This document shows positions 13,501 through 22,927 of a DNA stretch of 64,000 bases, piece after piece. The position numbers were made by a program, and so were the translations under genes. The notes below the pieces were generated by a model. That model ran no database searches and was not told where the DNA came from. It saw only the letters and a list, made by a program, of their open reading frames with translations. Origin of the DNA: Petrolisthes cinctipes (taxonomy: Eukaryota > Arthropoda > Malacostraca > Decapoda > Porcellanidae). The stretch covers positions 2,976,001 through 3,040,000 of the forward strand of contig JAWQEG010000486.1 of NCBI GenBank assembly GCA_033782935.1. The letters run 5' to 3'. Position 1 is the stretch's first letter, and each line of letters opens with the position of its first letter.

Positions 13501-16025
13501 CTCTAACACGGAGTAGGCATGTACAGTTCACTTCTGGGACCCCAAAATATCTAATTTTCGGGTGTTTTGGGCCTGAATTTGAGATATCGACTTAGGGCAC
13601 CTAAAATATCGGTTTTTAGCATGTTTTGGGCCTATATTTTTAAAATTTTCTAGCACTAAGTAGGCATGTACAGATCGCTTCTGGGACCCCAAAATAACCA
13701 AATTTCGGGTGTTTTGAGCCTGAATTTAAGATATAACCGGGTACAGAAGATGCATGCACATATCGACTTTTGGGCACCTAAAATATCGATTTTGAGCATG
13801 TTTTGGGCCTGTATTTTGAAAATACTCTAACTAGGAGTAGGCATGTACAGATCGCTTCTGGGACCCAAAAATATCGAATTTTCGGGTGTTTTGAGCCTGA
13901 ATTTGAGATATAAACGGGTACAGAAGATGCATGCACATATCGACTTTGGACACTTAAAATATTGATTTTTAGCATGTTTTGAGCCTATATATTGAAAACA
14001 TTCTAGCACTGACTAGACATGTACAGATCGTTTCTGGGACCCAAAATTATCGAATTTTCGGGTGTTTTGAGGTTGAATTTGAGATATAAACGAGTGCAGA
14101 AGATGCATACACATGTTGACTTTGGGTACCTAAAATATCGATTTTCAGCATGTTTTGGGCCTGCATCTGAGTAGGCATGTACAGATCGCTTCTGGGACCC
14201 CAAAATATCGAATTTTTGGGTGTTTGTAGCCTGAAATTAAGATATAAACGGGTACAGAAGATGCATGCACATATCGACTTTTGGGCACCAAAAAGATCGA
14301 TTTTCAGTATGTTTTGGGCCTGTATTTTGAAAATACTCTAACACGGAGTAGGTATGTACAGTTAGCTTCTGGGACCCCAAAATATCGAATTTTCGGGTGT
14401 TTTGGGCCTGAATTTGAGATATTGATTTTGGGCACCTAAAATATCGATTATTAGCATGTTTTGGGCCTATATTTTGAAAATATTCTATCACTGAGTTGGC
14501 ATGTACAGATTGCTTCTGGGACCCCAAAATATCGAATTTTCGGGTGTTTTGAGCCTGAATTTGAGATATAAATGGGTAAAGATGATGCATGCACATATCG
14601 ACTTTGGACACTTAAAATATCGATTTTTAGCATGGTTTGAGCCTATATTTTGAAAAAATTCTAGCACTGTACAGATCGCTTCTGGGACCCAAAAATATCG
14701 AATTTTCGGGTGTTTTGAGGTTGAATTTGGGATATTAACGGGTACAGAAGATGCATGCACATATCGACTTTTTGGTACCTAAAAGATCGATTTTCAGTAT
14801 GTTTTGGGCCTGTATTTTGAAAATACTCTAACACGGAGTAGGCATGTACAGTTCGCTTCTGGGACCCCAAAATATCGAATTTTCGGGTGTTTTGGGCCTG
14901 AATTTGAGATATCGACTTTGGGCACATAAAATATCGATTTTTAGCTTGTTTTGGGCCTATATTATGAAAATATTCTAGCACTGAGTAGGCATGTACAGAT
15001 CGCTTCTGGGTCCCCAAAATATCGAATTTTCGGGTGTTTTGAGCCTGAATTTGAGATATAAACGGGTACAGATGATGCATGCACATATCGACTTTGGACA
15101 CTTAAAATATCGATTTTTAGCATGTTTTGAGCCTATATTTTGAAAAAATTCTAGCACTGAGTAGGCATGTACAGATCTCTTCTTGGACCCAAAAATATAG
15201 AATTTTCGGGTGTTTTGAGGTTGAATTAGGGATATAAACGGGTGCAGAAGATGCATACACATATTGACTTTGGTCACCTAAAATATCGATTTTCAGCTTG
15301 TTTTGGGCCTGTATCTTGAAAACATTCTAACTAGGAGTAGGAATGTACAGATCGCTTCTGGGACCCGAAAATATCGAATTTTCGAGTGTTTTGAACCTGA
15401 AATTGAGATATAAACGGGTACAGAAGATGCATCCTCATATCGACTTTTGGGCACCTAAAAGATCGATTTTCAGTATGTTTTGGGCCTGTATATTGAAAAT
15501 ACTCTAACACGGAGTAGGCATGTACAGATCGCTTCTGGGACCCCAAAATATCGAATTTTAGGGTGTTTTGGGCCTGAATTTGAGATATCGACTTTGGGCA
15601 CCTAAAAGATCGGTTTTCTGTATGTTTTGGGCCTGTGTTTTGAAAATACTCTAACACGGAGTAGGCATGTACAGTTCGCTTCTGGGACCCTAAAATATCG
15701 AATTTTCGGGTGTTTTGGGCCTGAATTTGTGATATCGATTTTGGGCACCTGAAATATCGATTTTTAGCATGTTTTGGGCCTATATTTTGAAAATATTCTA
15801 GCACTAAGTAGGCATGTACAGATCACTTCTGGGACCCCAAAATATCGAATTTTCGGGTGTTTTGAGCCTGAATTTGAGATATAAACGGGTACAGAAGATG
15901 CATGCACAAATCGACTTTTGGGAACCTAAAATATCGATTTTGAGCATGTTTTGGGCCCGTATTTTGAAAATACTCTAACTAGGAGTAGGCATGTACAGAT
16001 CGCTTCTGGAACCCCAAAATATCGA

Positions 16026-16028
16026 ATT
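16026..16028 (+). other. Left crossover trinucleotide ATT
   Basis: The left junction reads ATCGA-ATT-ATTGGTATAG and the right junction reads GCACT-ATT-TTCAGG. The empty satellite site reads ATCGA-ATT-TTCAGG. One ATT at each edge is what recombination at a shared 3-bp core predicts. Which ATT came from the host cannot be told. Confidence 0.75.
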
Positions 16029-16037
16029 ATTGGTATA

Positions 16038-16247
16038 GTGAAACCAGCACAGCTGGATTGCTATAGAATACGCCCCTTCACAAGCCCAGGCCCCGTATAG
16101 GCATAATCTGGGTTGGAATGGTCAATTCCGTGACGTTCATCAGAAGTAAATAAAATTCAAATCTGGCGCTGTACTGATAGTGGAGCCACCTGGTGGTGGC
16201 GCGGTGAGGTATTAAGCTCCTCCTCCGCTGAATACCGCTCGCTCACT
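16038..16247 (+). repeat. Left inverted terminal repeat
   Basis: These 210 bp are the reverse complement of 23085-23294 with one difference (T at 16119 against C at 23213). The repeat starts GTGAAACCAGCACAGC and ends CGCTCGCTCACT. Outside it lies only a 12-bp left tip. It contains an AATAAA at 16149-16154 and a CTCF-core-like site. In DIRS elements the left repeat usually contains the promoter. I see no clear TATA box, so promoter placement is an inference. Confidence 0.95.
16185..16196 (-). promoter_or_regulatory. CTCF-core-like motif in left ITR
   Basis: On the minus strand this reads CCACCAGGTGGC, which fits the central part of the vertebrate CTCF consensus (CCASYAGRKGGC). The mirrored copy lies in the right repeat. 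The match is seen directly. Binding is untested, and a 12-bp partial consensus can occur by chance. Confidence 0.4.
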
Positions 16248-17023
16248 TTGTCGCGGAACACGTCTCAGTCAACATCCACGCTCCTCGCTGCTACGCTATG
16301 GTATTGTGTCACGTGTTCCTGCTATTGGTTCTTTTGTGTTCTAGTGGCTAGCCTGCTTTGCAGATGCATCGTGTGTGTATTCTATGAGGGTTTTAGGTGT
16401 TTATGGGGTTTTTTTCTTCGTTAGGACTGAGTTCTTTTTTCCTTAGCGAAGGGGGGCTTTTCAGCCCCTTTGTTCGGAGTTTTTCTCCGTTTTTCCCCCC
16501 TTTCACCTTTCCTCCTGCCACTAGTACATTCTTCGTGTGTATTTTATCAGGGTTTCTGGGGTTTTTAGCGAGGTTAGTGGGCGCCACGTGGGACTTCACC
16601 TCCCCACGTGGTGAGCACATGGGGTCTTTGCAGCCCTTCCTCTTGCCTTCCCCGATTATTATGTGTCCCCTCTCGGTAAAGGGGAGTGAGAATTGTGCCC
16701 TGGTTCTCTCTTCCTCTCCCGGGCGGGGGTTTTTTATTTGATTTTTGGTGTTTTTCCAATATTTTTAGCCTGGAGTGTTTCTTCTCAGGCTACCGGGTCC
16801 CCTCCTCCCCCTCCTTCTGGATCCTTCTGTCCAGGGGGGCCCTCTTTTACCCGCTCCATGTGGCGGGCTGTTTTGGTTTTACGGGGTTTTTCCCTGGTCG
16901 GGTGCACGAGTGTGGGGGGTCGTGTCCTGGTCCCCGGGTACAGCGGGCGTGTCCCGCGCTTCTTTCCTTCGGGGAGGATGGGTTTCGTGTCTTCTGTGTT
17001 CCAGTGTTTGCACGTGTTAACCC
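16248..17023 (+). other. 5' leader of the DIRS-like element
   Basis: About 780 bp lie between the left inverted repeat and the first ATG of the Gag frame. The stretch is T- and G-rich and has no convincing protein match; the open frames here are low in complexity. It has CACGTG E-box palindromes, two of which sit in an inverted repeat (16584-16592 with 16603-16611). A strong 3' splice site, TTTTCTCCCTCAG ending at 17050, lies just inside the Gag frame. Possible donors upstream include GGTAAAGG near 16676. A first coding or non-coding exon may therefore lie here, spliced to 17051. I could not identify it with confidence. Confidence 0.55.
16584..16611. repeat. Inverted repeat with two CACGTG palindromes
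   Basis: CCACGTGGG (16584-16592) and its reverse complement CCCACGTGG (16603-16611) are separated by ten bases. Each arm contains the E-box CACGTG. It could be a paired binding site or an RNA hairpin in the leader. Neither use is shown by the sequence. Confidence 0.45.
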
Positions 17024-19421
17024 ATGTTTGTGTATTCTTTTCTCCCTCAGCCTACTCGTGCCCTTTGTGCTGCTTCGGGGTGTACCGTGCGGGTCTCGCC
17101 TGACGGACACCTGCACTGTTCGCCTCACGCACCCTGCTTCACTCCCTTGGGTTACGACCCTTTGGCGTGTGGTGTGTGCCGCCCCTGGGCTGAGTTGTGT
17201 CGGGTTACCTCCCCTTCTGCCCGCTCCAAGCTCCCCGCCCTTGCTTCTCTTCATATGGCGTGGACGAGGGCTAGGAGAATGGCCCACAAACGAGACGGTT
17301 CTTCTTTGGCGTGGGTGGACCCGATTTTGGGAGCGGACCTGGGTTTATTCAGGACCCGTTACCCTTCATCCTGTCTCTCAGAGTATCAGGGGCTAGAACC
17401 TCCTGAGGCCCGAGAGATTGAGCCTCCTTCCCTAGACGGTACTACGACTCCTTCTCGGGGCTTAGCCCCCCGGGAAACGAGCGAGTCTGTCGCGCTGGTT
17501 CCCCCGACTACCTCACCGGTACAAGGGCCCAGCAGGGAACCCCCAGCTTCGCCTCCTGCTAGAGCTGGTTCCTCAGGCCTCTCTAGAGGACGCAAGCGTT
17601 CAGCTAAAAGGTCCCGCCACTCCAGGAAGTCCCGTGCTCTTCGCCGTTCTCCTTCCTCCTCTTCTTCGTCGTCCTCTTCCTCTTCTTCGTCGTTGGGGAG
17701 CTCTCCTTCGCCCGCCCGCAAATCCCGCAAGGGTAAGCGGGGGGGGGACAGCCCCTCGTCGAGGAAGATAGTTAAGATCTTCCACACCCTTATTCCTCAC
17801 GCTTTTCCTGGGGCGTCCATCGCGCAGCTTCCGGCTGTCGCTACGGAACCCGCTCTTTTTCCCCCGCCTCCCGCTGCTGCTCCCGTCGAGGGCGCGAGTC
17901 CTCCCGGGGATGGGGGAGTCCTTTTCGTGCCTCCCGTTTCCCCGGGACTCGAGTCTCCGTCGGGGGACGTAGCTGAGGAGTTGGTTACCTCCGCACCTCC
18001 GTCCCCGTCACCCCCTCCTTCGGGAGACGGATACCTTCCCTACTCTTGGTCTCTTCTCCCTCCTACCTGGACCCACTCTTCGGAGGAGGGCAGACTGGTG
18101 GCTTGGTCTCCGGACACGGCTCAACCAGACGTGTGGAACCGGAGGGATGACGTCCTGGTGAAGTGGGGGGCGGATGAGAAGGGCGAGGCTATTCCCTTCT
18201 ACAAGGTCCGTCCTATCTCAGCGCCCGTACCCACTTCATCTAGGGTGTCCTCTGCGGCGACCCTGGACGCGATGGGGTTTCTGGTGGAGTACAGCCAGCT
18301 GCACTTGTCCGGGGCTTGGAGGATTGACCGCTCCCACGGTAACACGGCGCTCCTCCTTTTCCCGGACGCGTACTTCCCGGGGGATAAGGGCGAAGGGGAC
18401 CTGGACATTCCAGCCCTTCTCCTTAAGTCCCTGGACCACCAGAGAAACAACGCGCCCAGGAAGCCCCCTCCTCCGTCTTTCCCCGTCATCCTCCCTCATT
18501 CCCGGGCCCCCCCGGGCTTGAGGGAGTGCCTGTGGAAGACGGAGAAGGAGCCCCCGGTCCCCTATCAGCTGAAGGAGCCCGATGGCAAGTTGCGACAGGC
18601 GGAGTCTGCTACCCGTCTAGAGTTGGCCCACACCATCTCCACGGGGGCAGCCGCCTCGTTGATCAGGGACTGCCTCAACGCCCTTACCAACTCCTACCAC
18701 GAGATGTCGGGTGTACAGCTAGCGTGAGTACCTTACTCGTGTGTCATGTTTATTAGGGATACTGGGTAGAGGGTCTCTCTGTTACTCCCGGGTACTTATC
18801 CCCGGGTTCGCTCGGGTTTTTCCTTGTTTACCCCTTACAGTGACACCCTCTCTTCCATGGCCACCGTGATGGAGGGCGTGGCGGCGATGGTGACCCACTT
18901 CATGCGGGAGGAGGCGAAGGCTTTCGCCGAGGCGAGACTGGCAGCCCGCCAGGCAGCGGCTAAATCTGCGCCGGAGATGGCACAGAGGGGAGTGGTGCGA
19001 GCTGCCCCCCTGTCCCCTGCCCTCTTTGATCAACCAGCGACAGACACAATCTTCGCCTCCCTCCCAGCGGTAATCAATTTACCAAAACCCTCCACCTCCA
19101 AGTAAGTACCTCTCGTGTTCGTCTTACCCGAGTTTTCACGGGGGTGAAATGGAAGGATTTTCGGGTCTACTTTGGTTCCTAATCATTCTGTTTGTCCGTA
19201 GGCCACGTGCCCCACAGCCATCCAGACCAGCCTACCAGCCCCGGAGGCCCTCCCAGCCCTCCAGGCTACCGAGGCCCTCCTATCCCACTCCCCCGAAAGC
19301 ACACAACAGGCCCTCCCAGAGGGGCCAGCAGCCGTTTCGGGGAAGGGGACAGGGCTCCAGGTCCTACTCCAAGCCCAAGTCCTCCTTCAACCACCCCTCC
19401 CAGAAGGACCGCTCCACTTGA
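17024..19421 (+). CDS. gag: ORF1, Gag-like protein of a DIRS element, three exons
   Basis: The coding sequence reads as join(17024..18723, 18841..19101, 19202..19421), 2181 nt, giving 726 residues. By position it is the DIRS Gag-like protein, which would coat the element's RNA. Residues 15-59 form a Cys/His-rich cluster (C15, C20, H29, C32, H35, C38, C49, C52) resembling a zinc-binding module with a DGH core. Around residues 190-235 come a basic stretch rich in Arg and Lys (RGRKRSAKRSRHSRKSR), a run of Ser, and a second basic stretch, suggesting nuclear import and nucleic-acid binding. A Pro-rich linker follows. The region around residues 380-567 looks globular and is the likely conserved Gag core. 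Exon 2 encodes a helix rich in Ala and Glu. Exon 3 is a basic Arg/Pro/Gln/Ser tail. The start is uncertain: the ATG lies just before a strong acceptor ending at 17050, so the true N-terminus may come from an upstream exon. Confidence 0.75.
18724..18840 (+). other. Spliceosomal intron 1 in ORF1 (117 bp, phase 2)
   Basis: The donor is AGC|GTGAGTACC and the acceptor CCCCTTACAG|TGAC after a T-rich tract. Unspliced, the Gag frame meets TGA at 18725. Spliced, GC+T makes Ala and the frame continues through exon 2 without a stop. The consensus splice sites and restored frame together make this a well-supported prediction. Confidence 0.82.
19102..19201 (+). other. Spliceosomal intron 2 in ORF1 (100 bp, phase 2)
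   Basis: The donor is CCAA|GTAAGTACC and the acceptor TTTGTCCGTAG|GCC. Unspliced, the frame meets TAA at 19103. Spliced, AA+G makes Lys and leads into a basic Arg/Pro-rich tail ending at TGA 19419-19421. A second acceptor-like CCCACAG ends at 19217 and would instead place exon 3 in the RT frame. Confidence 0.8.
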
Positions 19422-21510
19422 GGGTCCCACTCTGGGCTGTCTCACAGGGTGGTCAGCAGCCTGGCCCGCCCACGGCTGGCCAGCAAGGATAATTCGCCAG
19501 GGCCTGTCATGGCCCTGGATTACTGTTCCGGTGAGTAACTGTCATCTTTCCTATTCTGACATATGAATTATGCCTAATCCCGTCCTTGGGTTACCGTTAG
19601 GTCAAAATCAGATTTTCCCTTGCGGTCAAAATCTCTGCCTCTCCCGTCATTTACCCTCCAACCACCCCGGGTCCCTCGGGCCCCGGGGGATTAGGATTAA
19701 CGGTACTCTCACTGACACCTGTCTCTTCCCGTTACAGCCACTACGTCTACCTCCTGCCTCAACCAAAGTGTCACTTTCGGTCGTCCCGCATGTGTTAGAA
19801 ATGCGGGAAAAAGGGGTAGTGGAGCGGGCGACGAGAAGGGTCTTTCTTTCTCGTTTATTCACGGTCCCCAAAAAGGACCAGGGAAAAACGAGATTGGTGA
19901 TGGACCTGAGCAAGCTAAACAAATTCGTGAAAACATTACATTTCAGGATGGTTTCGGTTGCTCAGGTCCACACAGTTCTGAGGAAGGGAGACTGGTTAGC
20001 TTCCCTGGATCTCAAGGATGCGTACTGGCACGTCCCGATCCACCCCAGGTTTCGCCGTTTTCTGGCCTTCCAGGTGGGGACCGAGACGTTCCAGTTTACC
20101 AGGCTCCCTTTCGGTCTTTCTCTAGCTCCGCGAGTCTTCACAAAGCTCGTGAGGGTGGTGGCATCCCGTCTGGCAGAGGCGGGTGTTCCCACCCTCATGT
20201 ACCTGGACGATTGGTTGCTTCATGCCCCTTCCAAGGAGCAGGTAGCAAACAACGTCCGGGTAGCGAGGGGAGTGCTAGAGGAAATGCGGTTCCTGTTGAA
20301 CATCCCCAAGTCCTCTCTCACCCCCACTCGCAAGCTGTGTTGGCTAGGAATAGAGTGGGACTCTCTTTCGGCCACCCTCTCTCTCGCTCCAGACAACGCC
20401 CGCCGGACCCTCCGCCACGTCCGCCAGGCGCATTTTTCCCGTACTTTCTCTCGCCGCCAGTGGGAATCATTGCTCGGGTCCCTAAATTTCGCAGCCCCTG
20501 CAATGCCCCTGGGACGATTGAAACACAGGAGGCTGACGCGGGAGGTAAACCTCCACCTGTCCCCCGCACACAGGGACCTTCCCAGGCAAGTGTCCCCCTC
20601 TCTCCACCGCCTCCTTCGCCCCTGGCTACGTCCCGGTGCCCTGCGTCAGCGGGTCCCCTGGGTGTTCCCTCCCCCGGGGATCACGGTGGCGACAGACGCA
20701 TCGGACGTAGGCTGGGGATACCAGTCTTGCCTGGGACATCAACGTTGCGGGGGATGGAAGGAAGGGGAAAGGCTACTGCACATCAACGCCCGGGAGTTGA
20801 TGGTAGCGAAGGAATGGCTCAACAGACACCCTCAGTTTGCCAGGATAGGCATCCGCTTCGATATGGACAACGTTGCGGCCGTGCAGTGCCTACAGAAACA
20901 GGGCACCGCACGGTCGGAAATTCTCCTGTCCCTGTCAGAACAGATTTTCGCAATAGCGGCCAAGAGGGACATTCACCTCTCAGCCCGCTACGTGCCAGGG
21001 CGGGAGAACGATTGGGCGGACCACCTATCCAGGTTCAGGGGGACGTCAGTCGAGTGGCAACTGCGTCCCCTTGTGTTCGAGTCTCTCTGCCTTCGCTACG
21101 GGACACCGGAGGTGGACCTATTCGCCTCCCCATCCACGGCCCTACTCCCTCTGTTCCTGACATTCTCATCCAGAACAGAAGCGGGAGGCCCGGACGCCTT
21201 CACAGAGGACTGGAACAGGTGGGGGCATCTCTACCTCTTCCCACCCCCAGCCACTTCAGTCCTCCTGAAGGCGATCCTCAAGCTGCGCACGTTCAGGGGG
21301 AGGGTTCTCCTCATAGCCCCCCTCTGGCCAGCACAGCCGTGGTTCGGAGAGTTGTCCCGGTGGTGCCCTCATCCCCTTCAGTTGGGATCGGCGTGCCTCT
21401 CCAGCACCCTGTCTGCACCACTCCAAGCGTCACTGAAACTACACGCTTGGAGTTTCTACGGGGAGTCCTCAGCAAAAGGTTCACTAAGGAGACAGTGGAC
21501 AAGATGTTGA
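19219..21510 (+). CDS. pol: ORF2, reverse transcriptase / RNase H of a DIRS element, with one intron
   Basis: The best reading is join(19219..19530, 19738..21510), making cDNA from the element RNA and degrading the RNA strand. The upstream exon ends in a DIRS-type RT leader (W-x2-AHGW-x3-IIRQG) and joins in phase 0 to PLRLPPASTK. RT blocks follow: VMDLSKLN near 19900, DLKDAYWHVPI (motif A) near 20008, LPFGLSLAP (motif B) near 20104, and YLDD (motif C) at 20200-20211. RNase H follows with Asp in VATDASDVGWG near 20695, Glu in NARELMVA near 20795, Asp in FDMDN near 20865 and Asp in GRENDWADHLSR near 21015. After it comes a conserved DIRS segment with DLFAS and LWPAQPWF, where DIRS1-type elements carry a putative methyltransferase. 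No ATG opens this frame upstream of the intron. The start is therefore inferred: Gag-RT fusion by alternative splicing, or frameshifting. An ATG at 19570 lies within the intron and would lose the leader. No stop breaks the enzyme domains. Confidence 0.88.
19531..19737 (+). other. Spliceosomal intron in ORF2 (207 bp, phase 0)
   Basis: The donor is GTTCCG|GTGAGTAAC and the acceptor TTCCCGTTACAG|CCACTACG. Both flanking exons are in the same frame and the intron carries TGA at 19564. Removing it joins the RT leader motif directly to the first finger motif in frame, a strong independent check. Confidence 0.82.
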
Positions 21511-22363
21511 GGGCTCATCGTCAGTCGTCGGTGCGACAATACGAATCGTGCTGGAAAAGATTCCAGGACTTCTTGCGAAGACACCCCTCCAGGGTCATCT
21601 CGGAGGACACAGTCCTGGAATTCCTCACGTGGCTCGCCGATTCCACCAACAGGGCCCCGGCGACGGTGCTTGCGCATCACGCAGCCCTGTCTGATCCCCT
21701 CCTCCTGGGTTTTAACATTAAGGTTTCGGAGAGGCCTCTCTCTCTCCTGAGGATGGGGATTCAGGCGGGGACCGCACCTCACCGGGCCCAGACACCCTCC
21801 TGGTCCCTTCACCGCGTCCTTTCCTACCTGACCTTCGAGGGGGTCCCTCTGGAGGTTTGTCACCTCCTCCAGAAAGCTCTCTTCCTGCTCGCCTTAGCTA
21901 CAGGTTACAGGGCATCTCAGTTGGCAGCCCTGACCCGTCACACAGCCTTTTCTTCCGTAACCCCTAACCTTACTTCCTTAACCATCTCCCCCTCTCCTGC
22001 TTTTCTAGCTAAGAACGAGCAGGCTGACGACAGAATTGGCCCTCTCGCAGTACCCTCGTTCCTGAGGGATGGAAATTTCTCTGCCGAGTGATAGAGAACG
22101 GGGATCCCGGACACGCCCCGAGGGCTCACAGCGTTAGGGGCGTGGCCGCCTCCCTCGCCTTCCTCAGGACTCACTCGGTGGAGAGGGTCAGGGATTTGGG
22201 GGGCTGGGCTTCCACTTCCTCCTTCAGGACGAGGTACCTGTTCCACTCGCTCTCCCCTACCCCCTGTGTGGCTATGGGTACTCCACCTTCTATTCCCCAG
22301 GGTCCCCGCGGGAGACACATGGGGGGGAGGGGCCGCCCGAAGAGAAAAGGTCGGGTGACTTAA
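21441..22363 (+). pseudogene. ORF3, tyrosine recombinase of the DIRS element, apparently internally deleted
   Basis: This would catalyse integration of the circular element. The N-terminal part, read in one frame from about 21441 (first ATG 21504), has a core-binding domain with SSVRQYESCWKRFQDFL followed by a helix-rich region. It then has the first catalytic box GYRASQLAAL (Arg at 21909-21911) and LTISPSPAFLAKNEQ, where the catalytic Lys would lie. The frame ends at TGA 22089. The C-terminal boxes lie in another frame: AHSVRG (His 22127-22129, Arg 22136-22138), GGWAS, and TRYLF with the Tyr nucleophile at 22235-22237. It ends at 22363. Arg and His-x-x-Arg are only about 73 codons apart, against about 96-116 in XerD, lambda Int, Flp and Cre. 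The middle segment and the frame are therefore lost, around 22045-22070. The start overlaps the end of ORF2 in another frame, which is common in DIRS elements. A sequencing error could explain the frame change but not the missing length. Confidence 0.78.
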
Positions 22364-22458
22364 GTCCCGTCACTATCATCCCATACCTCATCCACATCTT
22401 GTACAGCTTCATGCTCATCCCCATTCTTTACGTGTAAATATGGTGAGGGAAAGACAAA

Positions 22459-22464
22459 AATAAA
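22459..22464 (+). terminator. Candidate polyadenylation signal AATAAA
   Basis: AATAAA lies about 95 bp after the recombinase stop, followed by a T-rich stretch (CTTGTGTATTCATTTTCC). It is the best-placed signal for ending the element's mRNA. Confidence 0.55.
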
Positions 22465-22631
22465 TTACATTGTTACGGAATTCTTGTGTATTCATTTTCC
22501 AAACAATTACTTTACTATGATGAGTGACAGGATATAATATTACACAGGATATCTGGATCCTAGTGTCCTCCTTCATCCCCTCGGGATCACATTACCTGAG
22601 CGAGGGCCATAGCACTAACTCAGAAGACTTG

Positions 22632-22637
22632 AATAAA
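22632..22637 (+). terminator. Second candidate polyadenylation signal AATAAA
   Basis: AATAAA directly followed by a 12-base G run. It is weaker than the one at 22459 because no U-rich element follows at once, but a genomic RNA that must include the ICR would need to read past both. Confidence 0.3.
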
Positions 22638-22927
22638 GGGGGGGGGGGGTTGCCATGGTCACCTCCCCCCTCCTCTCCTAGACCCAAACCCTCAAGTCTG
22701 CCTATAAAGACTTTATGTGTAACAATTCTGGTCTATAACAGAATGGTCTACGGGTATATGGTTTAAGCTAATACTGCCCCACCACGGCTACTCACCTAGC
22801 CAGTGTCGGGAGGGGCGTTAGCTTCTGCCTCACCGGGCTCGGTTACCTTTCCTGCCCTCCGCTCTCAACCACTCTTAACTAGCACGTGATTGCCTCCACC
22901 TCACCTCCCACCTACCGCATCGCATGC

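Larger units (their letters stand above)
1..16025. repeat. AT-rich satellite array, left arm
   Basis: The whole stretch is head-to-tail copies of one satellite family and holds no gene I can support. Using the recurrent GTAGGCATGTACAG as phase mark, copies begin at 25, 172, 349, 526, 673, 850, 1027 and 1174, giving spacings of 147, 177, 177, 147, 177, 177 and 147 bp. Further on, 158-bp and 176-bp spacings join in. All copies have the same orientation. The array starts before the window and ends where the DIRS-like element is inserted. Long open frames, mostly on the minus strand, come from the repeat itself. Satellite identity is seen directly. A centromeric or heterochromatic location is only an inference. 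Confidence 0.97.
22364..22927 (+). other. 3' untranslated region of the DIRS-like element
   Basis: No coding signal was found here. It holds two AATAAA hexamers, a 12-base G run (22638-22649) and then plain sequence up to the ICR. The 8-mer CCGCATCG (22915-22922) just before the ICR and CGATGCGG (23052-23059) just after it form an inverted pair, which may be chance. Confidence 0.7.

Noticed and set aside
844..16000. Dozens of open frames of 60-200 codons in the left satellite, mostly on the minus strand
   Set aside because: They are translations of the tandem repeat, most lack an ATG start, and they shift frame whenever a 158- or 167-bp monomer appears. No protein family is recognisable.
16149..16154. 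AATAAA in the left inverted repeat as a polyadenylation signal
   Set aside because: It lies upstream of all coding sequence; in the right repeat the same bases are on the opposite strand, so it cannot end the element's plus-strand mRNA there.
16397..16741. Plus-strand frame of 114 codons in the leader
   Set aside because: It is mostly Phe, Ser and Pro from a T/C-rich tract, without motif or conserved context. It may contain part of an upstream exon, but that cannot be shown.
17386..17787. Minus-strand open frame rich in Glu opposite the Gag Ser run
   Set aside because: Antisense shadow of the Ser/Arg-rich Gag codons.
20211..21440. Upstream part of the long plus-strand frame that later encodes the recombinase
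   Set aside because: It overlaps the RT/RNase H domains in another frame and is low in complexity. Recombinase similarity begins only near 21441.
21957..22008. A possible 52-bp mini-intron (GTAACC ... TTCTAG) in the recombinase
   Set aside because: The unspliced frame encodes the expected LTISPSPAFLAKNEQ segment, and splicing would lead to a TGA within about 20 codons.
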